Source: UMGS1002 sp050309735 (GTDB lineage Bacteria > Bacillota > Clostridia > Oscillospirales > CAG-272). From it: 64,000 nucleotides of DNA. The notes beneath the pieces are model-generated. The model was given only the letters and a program-made list of their open reading frames with translations. It ran no database searches and was not told the DNA's origin. A program made the position numbers and the translations under genes. Positions 41,914 to 50,253 of the stretch are shown here, in pieces (position 1 is the first letter of the stretch; every line of letters begins with the position of its first letter). The DNA is taken from contig JBNRMS010000068.1 of assembly GCA_050309735.1 (NCBI GenBank), forward strand, positions 1 through 64,000, given 5' to 3'.

Positions 41914-43341
41914 TTACTTTTCCCCATCTCCCGCTTCCTCAGCCGGCTTGCCGAGATATTCGGGGAGCTTCATTCCCGCCATATCAAACATTTCGTTAAG
42001 AGGGGGAACTGCCTTCATTATGCCCGAGAGGAAATTAGCCGTTGTTGTCTTTCCGTCGGCACTGCCTGCGCCGTTTGAGTCCCAAACGGTGATTTTATCG
42101 ATTTTAAGATTCCTGATAGCCTCAACCTGAATTTTGGTGAGCTCCTCAAGCTTTTCTGCAATCATATATTTGATAGCTTCGTTGGCTCCGCCGCCCGCCG
42201 CCTTGACAAGCTGCTCGAAGCCCTCGGCCTGCTTGATTAGCACCTCGCGCATACCCTTTGCCTGTGCGTCCATCTTCATAAGGATTGCGTCGGCTTCGCC
42301 TCGCGCCTTTCGCCTTATCTGCTCTGCCTCAGCCTCGGCCTGAAGCTCTAACTCTTTCTTTCTGATCTCGGCCTTGACGATAATGTCGGCCTCCTGGCTC
42401 GCCTTCTCAAGCGTGGCTCTGGCATTCTCGGCCTCGCGCTGCGCCGCGTAAGACTCTTCTTTCGCCTTCGCAGCCTGAATATTCTCGGCGGCTATCGCAC
42501 GCTTGAGGTATTCGGCCTCGCGCTCGCGACGGTTAGCGTCCGACTCGGCCACCTTGATTTTCGCCTCGTTCTCGCCGGTTATCGCCTCGGAATTGAATTT
42601 GGCAACCTTAATTCTCTGATCTCTCTCGGCATCTGAGGCTCCGATGGAGCCGTCTCTGTCGGCCTGAGCAACCGAAACCTTCGCATCGTTAATCGCTTTT
42701 GCGGCCGCTTCTTTTCCGAGCGCCGCTATATAGCCCGACTCGTCGTTAATATCGGTAACGTTAACGTTGATAAGCCGCAGACCAATCTTTTTAAGCTCGG
42801 ATTCAACGTTTCCCGACACGGCATCAAGGAACTTGTCGCGGTCGGTATTGATTTCCTCGATATCCATTGTGGCAATGACAAGCCTTAGCTGACCAAAAAT
42901 AATGTCCTTGGCAAGTTCCTGAATCTCGACCAGTTTTAGTCCGAGAAGCCGCTCGGCGGCGTTTTGCATAACCCCCACCTCGGTTGATATACCGACCATA
43001 AATCTTGAGGGAACATCAACTCGGATATTCTGGTGTGAGAGTGCGTTGGTAAGGTCTACCGGGATAGACAGCGGGGTCAGGTCAAGATAATCGTATGCCT
43101 GGAGCACCGGTATCACAAAGGCTGCGCCACCGTGTATACACTTTGACGAGCGCTGAGTACCGTCCTTGTTTGGTTTTAGCTTGCCGTGAATAACCATGAT
43201 TTTGTCTGACGGGCATTTTTTATAACGCGACGCCAAAACAATCAAGAAGGTTACAAACACAAGCGCAATCACGATCACAAGCATAACGAGCGATGACGAC
43301 AGACCCTCGCCATTGGCGGAAAGTAAAAAGTTGTGTGTCAT
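41914..43341 (-). CDS. floT: Flotillin-like SPFH membrane scaffold protein
   Basis: This is a flotillin of the FloT/YuaG type, 475 residues, that organises functional membrane microdomains. One N-terminal membrane helix (about 18-40) is followed by the SPFH domain (GGAAFVIPVLQAYDYLDLTP, about 70-200) and the flotillin coiled coil rich in Ala/Glu (about 215-380, KAREEAEAERQ-like repeats such as AEAEAEQIRRKARGEA). The Gly-rich C-terminal end includes KAAGGGANEAIKYMIAEKLEE. AAAGGA precedes the ATG. It is last in an operon after an NfeD-like partner and a DUF1836 gene. Confidence 0.9.
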   Translation of the reverse strand: MTHNFLLSANGEGLSSSLVMLVIVIALVFVTFLIVLASRYKKCPSDKIMVIHGKLKPNKDGTQRSSKCIHGGAAFVIPVLQAYDYLDLTPLSIPVDLTNALSHQNIRVDVPSRFMVGISTEVGVMQNAAERLLGLKLVEIQELAKDIIFGQLRLVIATMDIEEINTDRDKFLDAVSGNVESELKKIGLRLINVNVTDINDESGYIAALGKEAAAKAINDAKVSVAQADRDGSIGASDAERDQRIKVAKFNSEAITGENEAKIKVAESDANRREREAEYLKRAIAAENIQAAKAKEESYAAQREAENARATLEKASQEADIIVKAEIRKKELELQAEAEAEQIRRKARGEADAILMKMDAQAKGMREVLIKQAEGFEQLVKAAGGGANEAIKYMIAEKLEELTKIQVEAIRNLKIDKITVWDSNGAGSADGKTTTANFLSGIMKAVPPLNEMFDMAGMKLPEYLGKPAEEAGDGEK

Positions 43342-43444
43342 TGTTTCTGTCCTTTCATATGTAATTAGTTTTTGCGCAATTTAGGTTTCTATTCCCCGGC
43401 GCGCGGCTTTTCGCGCGCAATCCCGGCCGGCGAGATTCGCCGGC

Positions 43445-44050
43445 TCAGCCCCGCTCATTTTTTTCTCCGCCAAGCGGCTCAACCACGAGCGTTCCCGAAT
43501 CGTCAACCGCAACCACCCTGACATACGACCCTGTCCTCAGGGTTTGATTCGCGGTTGTAATGGCATTGAATTCCGAATATTTTTCCTGTATCGTAATGGT
43601 CACCTTGCCCGCTCCGCTACCGCTCGGTGCTATCGGAATATAAACCTGAGCTACCTTGCCAACCGCGTTTCCGATGTCGATATTGCCCGAGGACTGAAGC
43701 TTTGACACCGCCTTCATGCTAAAAGCCATCAAAAAGAGCATAATAATACCGAATACAATCGCCAAAAATATCGACACGCCTTCTGGCAGCGAAGTCTCAA
43801 GCAGAGCCATTCCGCTCCAACCCATAACGGCGAGCATTGTCATAATTCCTCTTATCGAGAAAAGCGAGAGTCCGTCGTCGCCGGCATCAATATCGCCCGC
43901 GTAGCCAGCGTCATCAAAATCGTCTCCGTCGCTGTCTCCAAAGCCTATCAGGAGCAGCACCGTTTGAATCAAAAGGACAAGCGTAGAAGGTATGGCGATA
44001 AGCGCCAATATCTGCTGCGCAAGGATTAGCGAGTTCCACCAGTTTGCCAT
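43445..44050 (-). CDS. NfeD-like membrane protein (flotillin partner)
   Basis: This 201-residue protein has four hydrophobic helices (about 10-38, 62-80, 84-100 and 104-122). Its C-terminal OB-fold (about 125-195) contains GKVAQVYIPIAPSGSGAGKV and TGSYVRVVAVDDSGTLVVEP, typical of NfeD/YuaF. YuaF-type proteins are encoded next to flotillins and work with them in membrane organisation. The ATG at 44050 is chosen because GGGGGT lies seven bases before it, directly after a GC hairpin. That hairpin-plus-SD arrangement recurs at spoIIP. Confidence 0.85.
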   Translation of the reverse strand: MANWWNSLILAQQILALIAIPSTLVLLIQTVLLLIGFGDSDGDDFDDAGYAGDIDAGDDGLSLFSIRGIMTMLAVMGWSGMALLETSLPEGVSIFLAIVFGIIMLFLMAFSMKAVSKLQSSGNIDIGNAVGKVAQVYIPIAPSGSGAGKVTITIQEKYSEFNAITTANQTLRTGSYVRVVAVDDSGTLVVEPLGGEKNERG

Positions 44051-44123
44051 ATTTACCCCCATGCCGCCGCGCGACGGCTATCTCTGATATTGTTTTTTGT
44101 TCGCTGTTTTTGAATGTTGCGCG

Positions 44124-44717
44124 TCATCTTTTGTTCATGAGCGCCTCAAGTTTCTCGTCGGCGCTCTTTTTAATCAGCGCCGAATAATAGGCTGTGATGA
44201 TAATCTCAAGCGCCGTGTCAAGCCGGCGGCGCGCGCCGCTCACCTTCTCCTCATATCCAGCGGTAACCTTCCGAATTGCCGACTGAAGCGTGGGTTCGGG
44301 ATCGTCGCCAAGCATAAGGCAATCAAGCAGGCGGCAGATAAAGTCATAAAGCTCGGAATAGCTGATTATGTCGTCGCTCCTGTCGGCCGAGCTGCCGTTT
44401 ATATACCTTATTATAAACGCAATTCTGTCAAGCTGCATACATGAACGCAGCATATTTATAATAAGTATATGCGCGAGCTGATCTATACTGTATCTTTTCA
44501 GCTTTGAGTTCTCAACCCATCCGCGCTTTGTCCAGTTTTGAAGGGTTGAACCGTCAATCCCCGATATCTCGCGGATCTGCGCGAGCATTATACCGTCGGT
44601 GATATAGAAAATCTTCTTCAGGAATTCAAGACCGGTTACATTCCCCATCTTTTTTCTGTCAAGTATGGTTCCGGGTATTAAGCTTTCGTTTAATTGCAGG
44701 TTCACACTAAACACCAT
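44124..44717 (-). CDS. DUF1836 protein, MerR-like helix-turn-helix
   Basis: This is a 197-residue protein of the DUF1836 family. The central MerR-like helix-turn-helix region has IREISGIDGSTLQNWTKRG then WVENSKLKRYSIDQLAHIL (about 46-85), followed by a helical region (MLRSCMQLDRIAFIIRYING). Family members are presumed regulators. The start is uncertain: the first ATG sits too close to AAAGGA, and GTG codons a few residues in are alternatives. It heads the NfeD-flotillin operon behind a consensus promoter 200 bases upstream, so it may control membrane-domain genes. That is inferred. Confidence 0.8.
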   Translation of the reverse strand: MVFSVNLQLNESLIPGTILDRKKMGNVTGLEFLKKIFYITDGIMLAQIREISGIDGSTLQNWTKRGWVENSKLKRYSIDQLAHILIINMLRSCMQLDRIAFIIRYINGSSADRSDDIISYSELYDFICRLLDCLMLGDDPEPTLQSAIRKVTAGYEEKVSGARRRLDTALEIIITAYYSALIKKSADEKLEALMNKR

Positions 44718-44921
44718 TCCTTTCTGAGAGGCGTGTGAATTGTGCCGGTTCGCATGTGCCGAGTTACCGGCCTTAGCAGTTCCAAATTCACAAAACCCAC
44801 CGCTTGAAAGATTTATATCTCAAGCCAGCCACCTTGCCAAACGACGCCATGATACCTGCCCCGAATTTCTTTCGGGATGCTATGTCGCGCCGCTCTGCGT
44901 TGTTCTTATCCTGTTATCATC

Positions 44922-44950
44922 ATTATATCAGGCGGTCAGGTGATTGTCAA
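44922..44950 (-). promoter_or_regulatory. Consensus promoter of DUF1836-NfeD-flotillin operon
   Basis: On the minus strand TTGACA (44945-44950), 17-base spacer, TATAAT (44922-44927). The 200-base leader holds stems such as CCCGAA/TTCGGG and GCTTGA/TCAAGC but no gene. Confidence 0.8.
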
Positions 44951-45000
44951 TAGAATCCCCAAGATTTTTCTGTCAAATTTTTTAAGTAAAAGTGTGCGCC

Positions 45001-45636
45001 TTAGCATCCGAGCAAATCAGCAAGCTCATCAAGCCCGTTTATTGTGATATCGGGCTTTGAGGATTCGTCGGCAGGCACCATATCAACAAACATTCCCCGC
45101 ATTATTCGCGCCGTCCTCATGCCGGTGAGCTTTGCCGGGCGGATATCGTTGTCGAGCCTGTCGCCGACCATAAGTGCGCGGGAGGGGGGGCATTTGGTTT
45201 CCTTGAGCGCATATTCATAAAATTCCACGGCAGGCTTGTGCAGTCCTACCTCATCAGACGCGAAAACTGCATCGAAATATTCGGAGATTCGGTATTTTAT
45301 CAATCTTCCGGCTGTTCCAGGGGTTTGATTTGAGATTATTCCAACTTTATATCGCCGCCCGATTCTGGTGAGTGCGCTCTCGGCATCGGGATAGGGCTCC
45401 TCGTAATCCGGGGTATATCGAGGAACCGTTGTTCCAAAGCTTTTTGCCGCGCCTATCATCGGTGATTTTCCTTTAGCTCCGTGTTTTTTAGCCTCAATTA
45501 TAAATTCCTCGGGCGACACTTCTATTCCCCGCCCGGCAAGCTCCTCAAGGGCTGCGGACATTCGTATTGCGTGCGAGCCGTCCTCGTTTATCAGTGTGTA
45601 CCCGAGGTCAAAAAACACCCAGTCGATATCTTTCAA
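45001..45636 (-). CDS. HAD-family hydrolase
   Basis: This is a HAD phosphatase of the phosphoglycolate phosphatase/YjjG-like subfamily, 211 residues. Motif I is WVFFDLGYTLIN (Asp about 9; the second Asp position is Gly-Tyr-Thr as in several family members), motif II GIISNQ, motif III includes HKP, and motif IV is ALMVGDRLDNDIRPA (about 157). The likely start is a TTG six bases after GGAGG; an ATG two codons earlier sits only one base from the ribosome binding site. The substrate is unknown. Confidence 0.78.
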   Translation of the reverse strand: MKDIDWVFFDLGYTLINEDGSHAIRMSAALEELAGRGIEVSPEEFIIEAKKHGAKGKSPMIGAAKSFGTTVPRYTPDYEEPYPDAESALTRIGRRYKVGIISNQTPGTAGRLIKYRISEYFDAVFASDEVGLHKPAVEFYEYALKETKCPPSRALMVGDRLDNDIRPAKLTGMRTARIMRGMFVDMVPADESSKPDITINGLDELADLLGC

Positions 45637-45664
45637 AATCATCCTCCATTATTCCTTTTCATTG

Positions 45665-45840
45665 TTATACCATAGTCGCAAGTAAATTTCTCCCGGGCGT
45701 TACTTTGCCGTTGCGACATCGCAGGCTTCTTTGAAACCTGCCAGCGTGTACATTATACCATAGTCGCAAGTGAATTTCTCCCGGGCGCTACCTCGCCTTT
45801 GCGACATAGCAGCTTTTTGCAAAAGCTGCCAGCGTATATA
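45665..45840. repeat. Tandem 88-bp repeat, two units
   Basis: Units at 45665-45752 and 45753-45840, with the first bases of a third (TTATACCA) at 45841. Each contains GTCGCAA...TTGCGAC and a second hairpin. That hairpin is GCAGGCTTC/AAACCTGC in unit 1 and GCAGCTTTT/AAAAGCTGC in unit 2, so the stem changes on both sides together. The rest of the gap up to 45956 has no gene. Confidence 0.85.
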
Positions 45841-45956
45841 TTATACCACACAGACACCCTTTATTCAAGTCTGCCATATGTATTGTTTTATACTTTTCTG
45901 CATATAAATAGTAAGCGTTATAATAGTTATAATGACAGACAAGGAGAATTTCGGAT

Positions 45957-46619
45957 ATGTCTAAAAGCGACCCTTTTCATGACAATAAATATTTTCTCGC
46001 TTTCTTCACCATCCTCGCAATGCTTATTGCTCTTACCTGCTATATAACCGTCACCTCTGCCCGGCCTCTGTCATCGCTTTCCGAAGAAGATTGCGCCGAC
46101 AATATAATCTCAACCGACCCGGCCGACACAGATTCCACCTCTGATACCGACTTCACCGAGCCGCCCGTCGACACCCCTGCCGCCGCTCCCTCGGCCGCCA
46201 TTGTCTTTCCGCTCGACGGGAACATCACCTCTCTTTTCTCCTACCGGATCAACCCCTTCTACGACCCCGCAAGTGGAGAAGAGCCGACCTATGAGTTTCA
46301 CCGCGGAATAGACATCTCGGCTTCAAAGAGCCGGGATATACTTGCCTGCGCCGACGGAACTGTCACCTATACCGGCTTCGACCCAAGCTATGGATACCAT
46401 ATTATAATAGAGCACGAGGGTTATGAATCACTCTATGCCCACTGCGACACCCTGCTTCCCACCGTTGGAGACACTGTCAAGGCCGGGGACAGTATAGCCG
46501 TCGCCGGCAGCACCGGTCGCTCGACCGGTGCCCACCTTCATTTTGAAATTCGGGTCGAAGGCCTGCCGACCGACCCGCTCGATTTTGTAGGATGCGTTTT
46601 TGCGGGTACAATATATTGA
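45957..46619 (+). CDS. SpoIVFA-like membrane protein with M23 peptidase domain
   Basis: This is a 220-residue bitopic protein. One membrane helix (about 12-34) is followed by an Asp/Thr/Pro linker and a LytM/M23 domain with FHRGIDIS (about 107-113), LYAHCD and AHLHFE, the full set of zinc ligands. It overlaps the next gene, an SpoIVFB-like intramembrane protease, which points to a SpoIVFA role: regulator of pro-sigma-K processing in the outer forespore membrane. Unlike Bacillus SpoIVFA, the M23 zinc site appears intact, so peptidase activity is possible. AGGAG lies ten bases before the ATG. Confidence 0.75.
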   Translation: MSKSDPFHDNKYFLAFFTILAMLIALTCYITVTSARPLSSLSEEDCADNIISTDPADTDSTSDTDFTEPPVDTPAAAPSAAIVFPLDGNITSLFSYRINPFYDPASGEEPTYEFHRGIDISASKSRDILACADGTVTYTGFDPSYGYHIIIEHEGYESLYAHCDTLLPTVGDTVKAGDSIAVAGSTGRSTGAHLHFEIRVEGLPTDPLDFVGCVFAGTIY

Positions 46620-47224
46620 AAATCAAGCTTAGAATCAGTATTTTCGGAATATTAATGCTGCTTGTCCTCATCTTCGGCGACAACAGCGCCTATACTATGA
46701 TTGCTCTGGCGGCGGCCGCCGTGCACGAGGTCGGGCACCTCGTCGCGGCCGCCCTGCTCGGCGTTCGGGTCGGCAGCTTTTCGGTCAACCTGCTCGGGGT
46801 GCGGCTCGGCCTTGCCGTTCCGCTTTACTCATACAAGCGCGAATGGCTCCTATGCGCCGCCGGCCCCGCTCTCAATCTTCTCACCGGGGGTGCGGCCTAC
46901 TACATATACAGAAACTTCGGCAGTCCCGAAAAGCTCAAATATGTACTTTTTTTCGCCATCGCCTCGCTTTTTCTTGCTCTGCTCAACCTTTTGCCCATCA
47001 AAAATTTCGACGGCGGTCGAATGTTAATCTGCATCGCCGCTCCCATAATCGGCATCTATACCGCCGAGAAAATCACCAACACGCTCTCTTTCTTCTCGGT
47101 TCTCCTCATCTGGGTAATGTCGCTCTATCTCATGCTACGCGTTGGCTCTTCGCTCGCCCTCTTTGTCTTTTCCTCGGCTCTTTTCGCCGAACTATTTCTT
47201 GATTCGGGAACCTTTTCAAGATAG
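46592..47224 (+). CDS. spoIVFB: SpoIVFB-like M50 intramembrane protease
   Basis: This is an intramembrane zinc metalloprotease of the M50B group, about 202-210 residues with six hydrophobic segments. The zinc site is AVHEVGHLVA (HExxH, about 44-48) and the second motif is LLPIKNFDGGRML (N/DG, about 137-149), both typical of SpoIVFB, which frees sigma-K in the mother cell. The start may be the ATG at 46592 or a TTG at 46616 that overlaps the upstream stop codon; neither has a good ribosome binding site, so translational coupling is likely. Confidence 0.85.
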   Translation: MRFCGYNILKIKLRISIFGILMLLVLIFGDNSAYTMIALAAAAVHEVGHLVAAALLGVRVGSFSVNLLGVRLGLAVPLYSYKREWLLCAAGPALNLLTGGAAYYIYRNFGSPEKLKYVLFFAIASLFLALLNLLPIKNFDGGRMLICIAAPIIGIYTAEKITNTLSFFSVLLIWVMSLYLMLRVGSSLALFVFSSALFAELFLDSGTFSR

Positions 47225-47317
47225 GAAAGGTGAACAAGTCAAGAATAATGTCCTGCATGAAGCTTATCAGGAATTCTCTTTCGCCTGCAATAATTATTTT
47301 ATTTTTCGCAAAATATA

Positions 47318-47345
47318 TTGCAATTTCTGTATTTTCTGATATAAT
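47318..47345 (+). promoter_or_regulatory. Promoter of potABCD operon
   Basis: TTGCAA, 16-base spacer, TATAAT. Transcription would begin near 47352, just before the attenuator-like leader. Confidence 0.65.
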
Positions 47346-47353
47346 GGCACAGA

Positions 47354-47406
47354 GGATATATGTTGAGGGAAACACATATCCGTTTTTTAAGTTAGAGGTG
47401 TTTCCC
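47354..47406 (+). promoter_or_regulatory. Attenuator-like leader of potABCD
   Basis: Two exclusive pairings are possible. GGATAT-A-TGTT with AACA-C-ATATCC (47354-47381) is followed by GTTTTTT, an intrinsic terminator. GGGAAACAC (47367-47375) can instead pair perfectly with GTGTTTCCC (47398-47406), which would break the terminator stem. No ligand-binding domain of a known riboswitch is recognisable. Confidence 0.65.
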
Positions 47407-47448
47407 GCGCGTGTCCAAGACTTGAAACTATAGGAGTTTTTATGCGAA

Positions 47449-48594
47449 ATGAGAGAAGAAACAACGCTCATAAAGCTCAGGGGAATTTCAAAATCTTTTG
47501 ACGGTGAGACGGTGCTTGATAACATAAGCCTTGACATACACGATAAAGAATTCATCACCCTGCTCGGCCCGTCAGGATGCGGGAAAACCACCACGCTCCG
47601 AATTATCGGAGGCTTTGAAACGCCGGACGAGGGTGAAGTATTTTTCGACGGCAAAATGATAAACGACCTGCCGCCATACAAGCGCCAGGTCAACACAGTT
47701 TTTCAGAGATACGCGCTCTTTCCCCATCTCAATGTTTTTGAAAATATCGCCTTTGGCCTTCGGATAAAGAAGCTGGGAGAGGCCGAAATACGAAAAAAGG
47801 TAAAGGACATGCTGGCGCTTGTCAACCTGCGCGGATTTGAGAAGCGCGGGGTATCCACCTTGTCGGGCGGACAGCAGCAGCGCGTGGCAATAGCGCGGGC
47901 GCTTGTCAATAATCCCAAAGTGCTCCTGCTTGACGAGCCGCTCGGCGCGCTCGACCTCAAGCTCCGCAAGGATATGCAGAACGAGCTGAAGAACATTCAA
48001 CAGGAAACCGATATAACCTTTATATACGTTACACACGACCAAGAAGAAGCCCTCTCAATGTCAGACACGGTTGTTGTCATGGCCGAGGGCTGTATTCAGC
48101 AGATAGGCTCGCCGGTCGATATCTACAACGAGCCGGTAAACGCTTTTGTCGCAGACTTTATCGGCGAGAGCAATATTGTAGACGGTCTGATGCTCGACGA
48201 CTTCAAGGCGAAATTCTCAGGCCACATCTTCAAATGCCTTGACAGGGGATTCGGGAAGAATGAGCCGGTTGATATTGTCGTTCGCCCGGAAGACGTTGAT
48301 GTCGTTTCGGTTGAGGACGGTATGCTGACAGGCACCGTCACCTCGGTAACCTTCAAGGGAGTACATTATGAAATTATCGTCGACATCGGCGGCTTCAAAT
48401 GGATGATTCAAACGACCGACTATGTTGCCCCCGAGGAAACTGTCGGAATATTCATCCAGCCCGACGCCATCCATGTCATGAAAAAATCTAAGTTCTCAAA
48501 CCAATTCGGCGATTATTCCTCCTTCAGCGAGGAGCTCGAGCACCTCTCGGATTTAAACGGGGAGAGCGAGCCCGAAGCGGGAGATGAGGTATAA
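47449..48594 (+). CDS. potA: Spermidine/putrescine ABC transporter ATPase
   Basis: This is the ATP-binding subunit of the polyamine importer PotABCD, 381 residues. Walker A is GPSGCGKTTTL (about 38), Q-loop FQRYALFPHL, signature LSGGQQQRVAIARAL, Walker B VLLLDEPLGALD and switch VTHDQEEALSM. A TOBE domain follows (about 275-350: DIVVRPEDVDVV, VTSVTFKGVHYEIIV). The best-placed ribosome binding site (AGGAG at 47432) suits an out-of-frame ATG at 47442 that opens 19 codons overlapping this start, while it is 12 bases from the potA ATG. It overlaps potB by 11 bases. Confidence 0.92.
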   Translation: MREETTLIKLRGISKSFDGETVLDNISLDIHDKEFITLLGPSGCGKTTTLRIIGGFETPDEGEVFFDGKMINDLPPYKRQVNTVFQRYALFPHLNVFENIAFGLRIKKLGEAEIRKKVKDMLALVNLRGFEKRGVSTLSGGQQQRVAIARALVNNPKVLLLDEPLGALDLKLRKDMQNELKNIQQETDITFIYVTHDQEEALSMSDTVVVMAEGCIQQIGSPVDIYNEPVNAFVADFIGESNIVDGLMLDDFKAKFSGHIFKCLDRGFGKNEPVDIVVRPEDVDVVSVEDGMLTGTVTSVTFKGVHYEIIVDIGGFKWMIQTTDYVAPEETVGIFIQPDAIHVMKKSKFSNQFGDYSSFSEELEHLSDLNGESEPEAGDEV

Positions 48595-49423
48595 AAATAA
48601 AATGAAAAAACAATCAATTCTTGAGAGAGCCGCGGCAGCGCCGCATCTGGTCTGGGCGGCGCTTTTCATAATAGCACCTCTTTTTTTCGTTCTCTATTTC
48701 GCCTTCACCGACACCAACGGCAACTTCACACTCAGCAACATGGCCGACCTTGCTAGTTATTCAAATATATTCCTTACCTCTGTCAGTTTTGCCTTTATCG
48801 CAACCGCAATCTGCCTTTTAATCGGCTATCCCCTGGCATATATTATGTCAAAAACCAAACCCCGGACGCAGAAGCTGCTGCTTGTACTGCTCATGCTGCC
48901 GATGTGGATAAGTCTTCTTATCCGCACATACTCGCTCATGGCGCTGCTTGATAACGGCGGCCTGCTAAACGCACTGCTCGAAAAGATAGGGATTGGTAGG
49001 ATTAAGATAATCGGAACCGGCGGGGCGGTTATCCTCGGCATGATTTACGATTTTCTGCCCTATATGGTGCTGCCGATCTTCACTGTCATGACCAAAATGG
49101 ATAAGCGATATATCGAAGCGGCAAGCGACCTTGGCTGCAACGGAATACAGGTGCTCGGCAGGGTGATTCTTCCTCTGTCGGTTCCCGGAATTGTCTCGGG
49201 TGTGACGATGGTCTTTGTTCCCTCGATAAGCACCTTCTATATATCGCAAAAGCTTGGCGGCGGCGCCTTTGACCTTATCGGAGACACGATAGAGCGGCAG
49301 TTCCAGTATCCCGCAACCTATCACGTTGGCGCGGCCATTTCGCTGGTGATGATGATACTGATTATCATATCGGTAGCCCTGATGAACCGCTTCTCCGACC
49401 AGGACGGAGGTGTCGTGATATGA
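48584..49423 (+). CDS. potB: Polyamine ABC transporter permease PotB
   Basis: This is a 279-residue membrane permease with six helices and the ABC-permease EAA loop YIEAASDLGCNGIQVLGRVI (about 174-193), which docks onto PotA. The first ATG lies inside the end of potA; the ATG at 48602 is an alternative start. The gene overlaps potC by four bases (ATGA). With PotC it forms the channel that takes up spermidine or putrescine. Confidence 0.9.
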   Translation: MRYKNKMKKQSILERAAAAPHLVWAALFIIAPLFFVLYFAFTDTNGNFTLSNMADLASYSNIFLTSVSFAFIATAICLLIGYPLAYIMSKTKPRTQKLLLVLLMLPMWISLLIRTYSLMALLDNGGLLNALLEKIGIGRIKIIGTGGAVILGMIYDFLPYMVLPIFTVMTKMDKRYIEAASDLGCNGIQVLGRVILPLSVPGIVSGVTMVFVPSISTFYISQKLGGGAFDLIGDTIERQFQYPATYHVGAAISLVMMILIIISVALMNRFSDQDGGVVI

Positions 49424-50253
49424 AATTTTTATCCAAATCTTATATGTGGATTATCTTCGCCATGCTCTATGCGCCGATACTCCTGCTCGTTATCTTTTCA
49501 TTTAACCGCGCGGGGAGCCTTAATAATTATTCCGAATTTTCGTTTTACTGGTATCAGCAGCTCTTCAAAGACTCGCGAGCCTTCGACTCGCTCAAAAACT
49601 CGCTCTTTCTCGCCGTCACCTCATCGATTCTGGCAACACTTATCGGAACCTTCGCGGCGCTCGGAATCGACCGGATGAGGAAAAAACACCTGAAGACTAT
49701 TGTCACCTCTGTTACCAACATTCCGATGATGAATCCTGATATTGTAACCGGTGTTTCTATGATGCTGCTTTTCGTGGCCGTTGCGGCAATAGCCGGCTTT
49801 GCCTCGCCGCTCGGCAGAACAACCATGATTATAGCCCACACCACCTTCAATATCCCATATGTCATTCTCTCTGTGTCCCCCCGCTTCAAGCAGATGGACA
49901 AAAATCTCACCGAGGCAGCGCTCGACCTCGGTTGCACCCCCACCGGAACCTTCTTCAAGGTTGAGCTGCCCTTTATTCTGCCGGGTATTATCTCGGGGCT
50001 TATGATGGGATTTACCCTGTCGCTTGACGATTTTGTTATCAGCCATTTTGTCAGCTCACCCGATTTTCAAACCCTGCCCCTGTATATCTACAATCAAACC
50101 GCTCACGAGGTCAAATACAGTATGTATGCGCTCTGCACGCTTATGATACTCGCGATTCTTGTGATGCTACTCTTTATTAATTTTGCCGGTAACATCGGTT
50201 CAAAAAATAAACTCTCGGCATTAAGAGCATTAAGAAAGGATGTAAGGAATTGA
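49420..50253 (+). CDS. potC: Polyamine ABC transporter permease PotC
   Basis: This is the second permease, 277 residues and six helices, with the EAA loop NLTEAALDLGCTPTGTFFKV (about 165-184) and the family segment MMGFTLSLDDFVISHFVSSP (about 191-210), typical of PotC. It overlaps both neighbours by four bases, so the four genes are translated as a coupled set. Confidence 0.92.
   Translation: MKFLSKSYMWIIFAMLYAPILLLVIFSFNRAGSLNNYSEFSFYWYQQLFKDSRAFDSLKNSLFLAVTSSILATLIGTFAALGIDRMRKKHLKTIVTSVTNIPMMNPDIVTGVSMMLLFVAVAAIAGFASPLGRTTMIIAHTTFNIPYVILSVSPRFKQMDKNLTEAALDLGCTPTGTFFKVELPFILPGIISGLMMGFTLSLDDFVISHFVSSPDFQTLPLYIYNQTAHEVKYSMYALCTLMILAILVMLLFINFAGNIGSKNKLSALRALRKDVRN

Noticed and set aside
45665..45840. 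Possible CRISPR-like array
   Set aside because: The two 88-base units are continuous with no spacers, and no cas gene is in the window.
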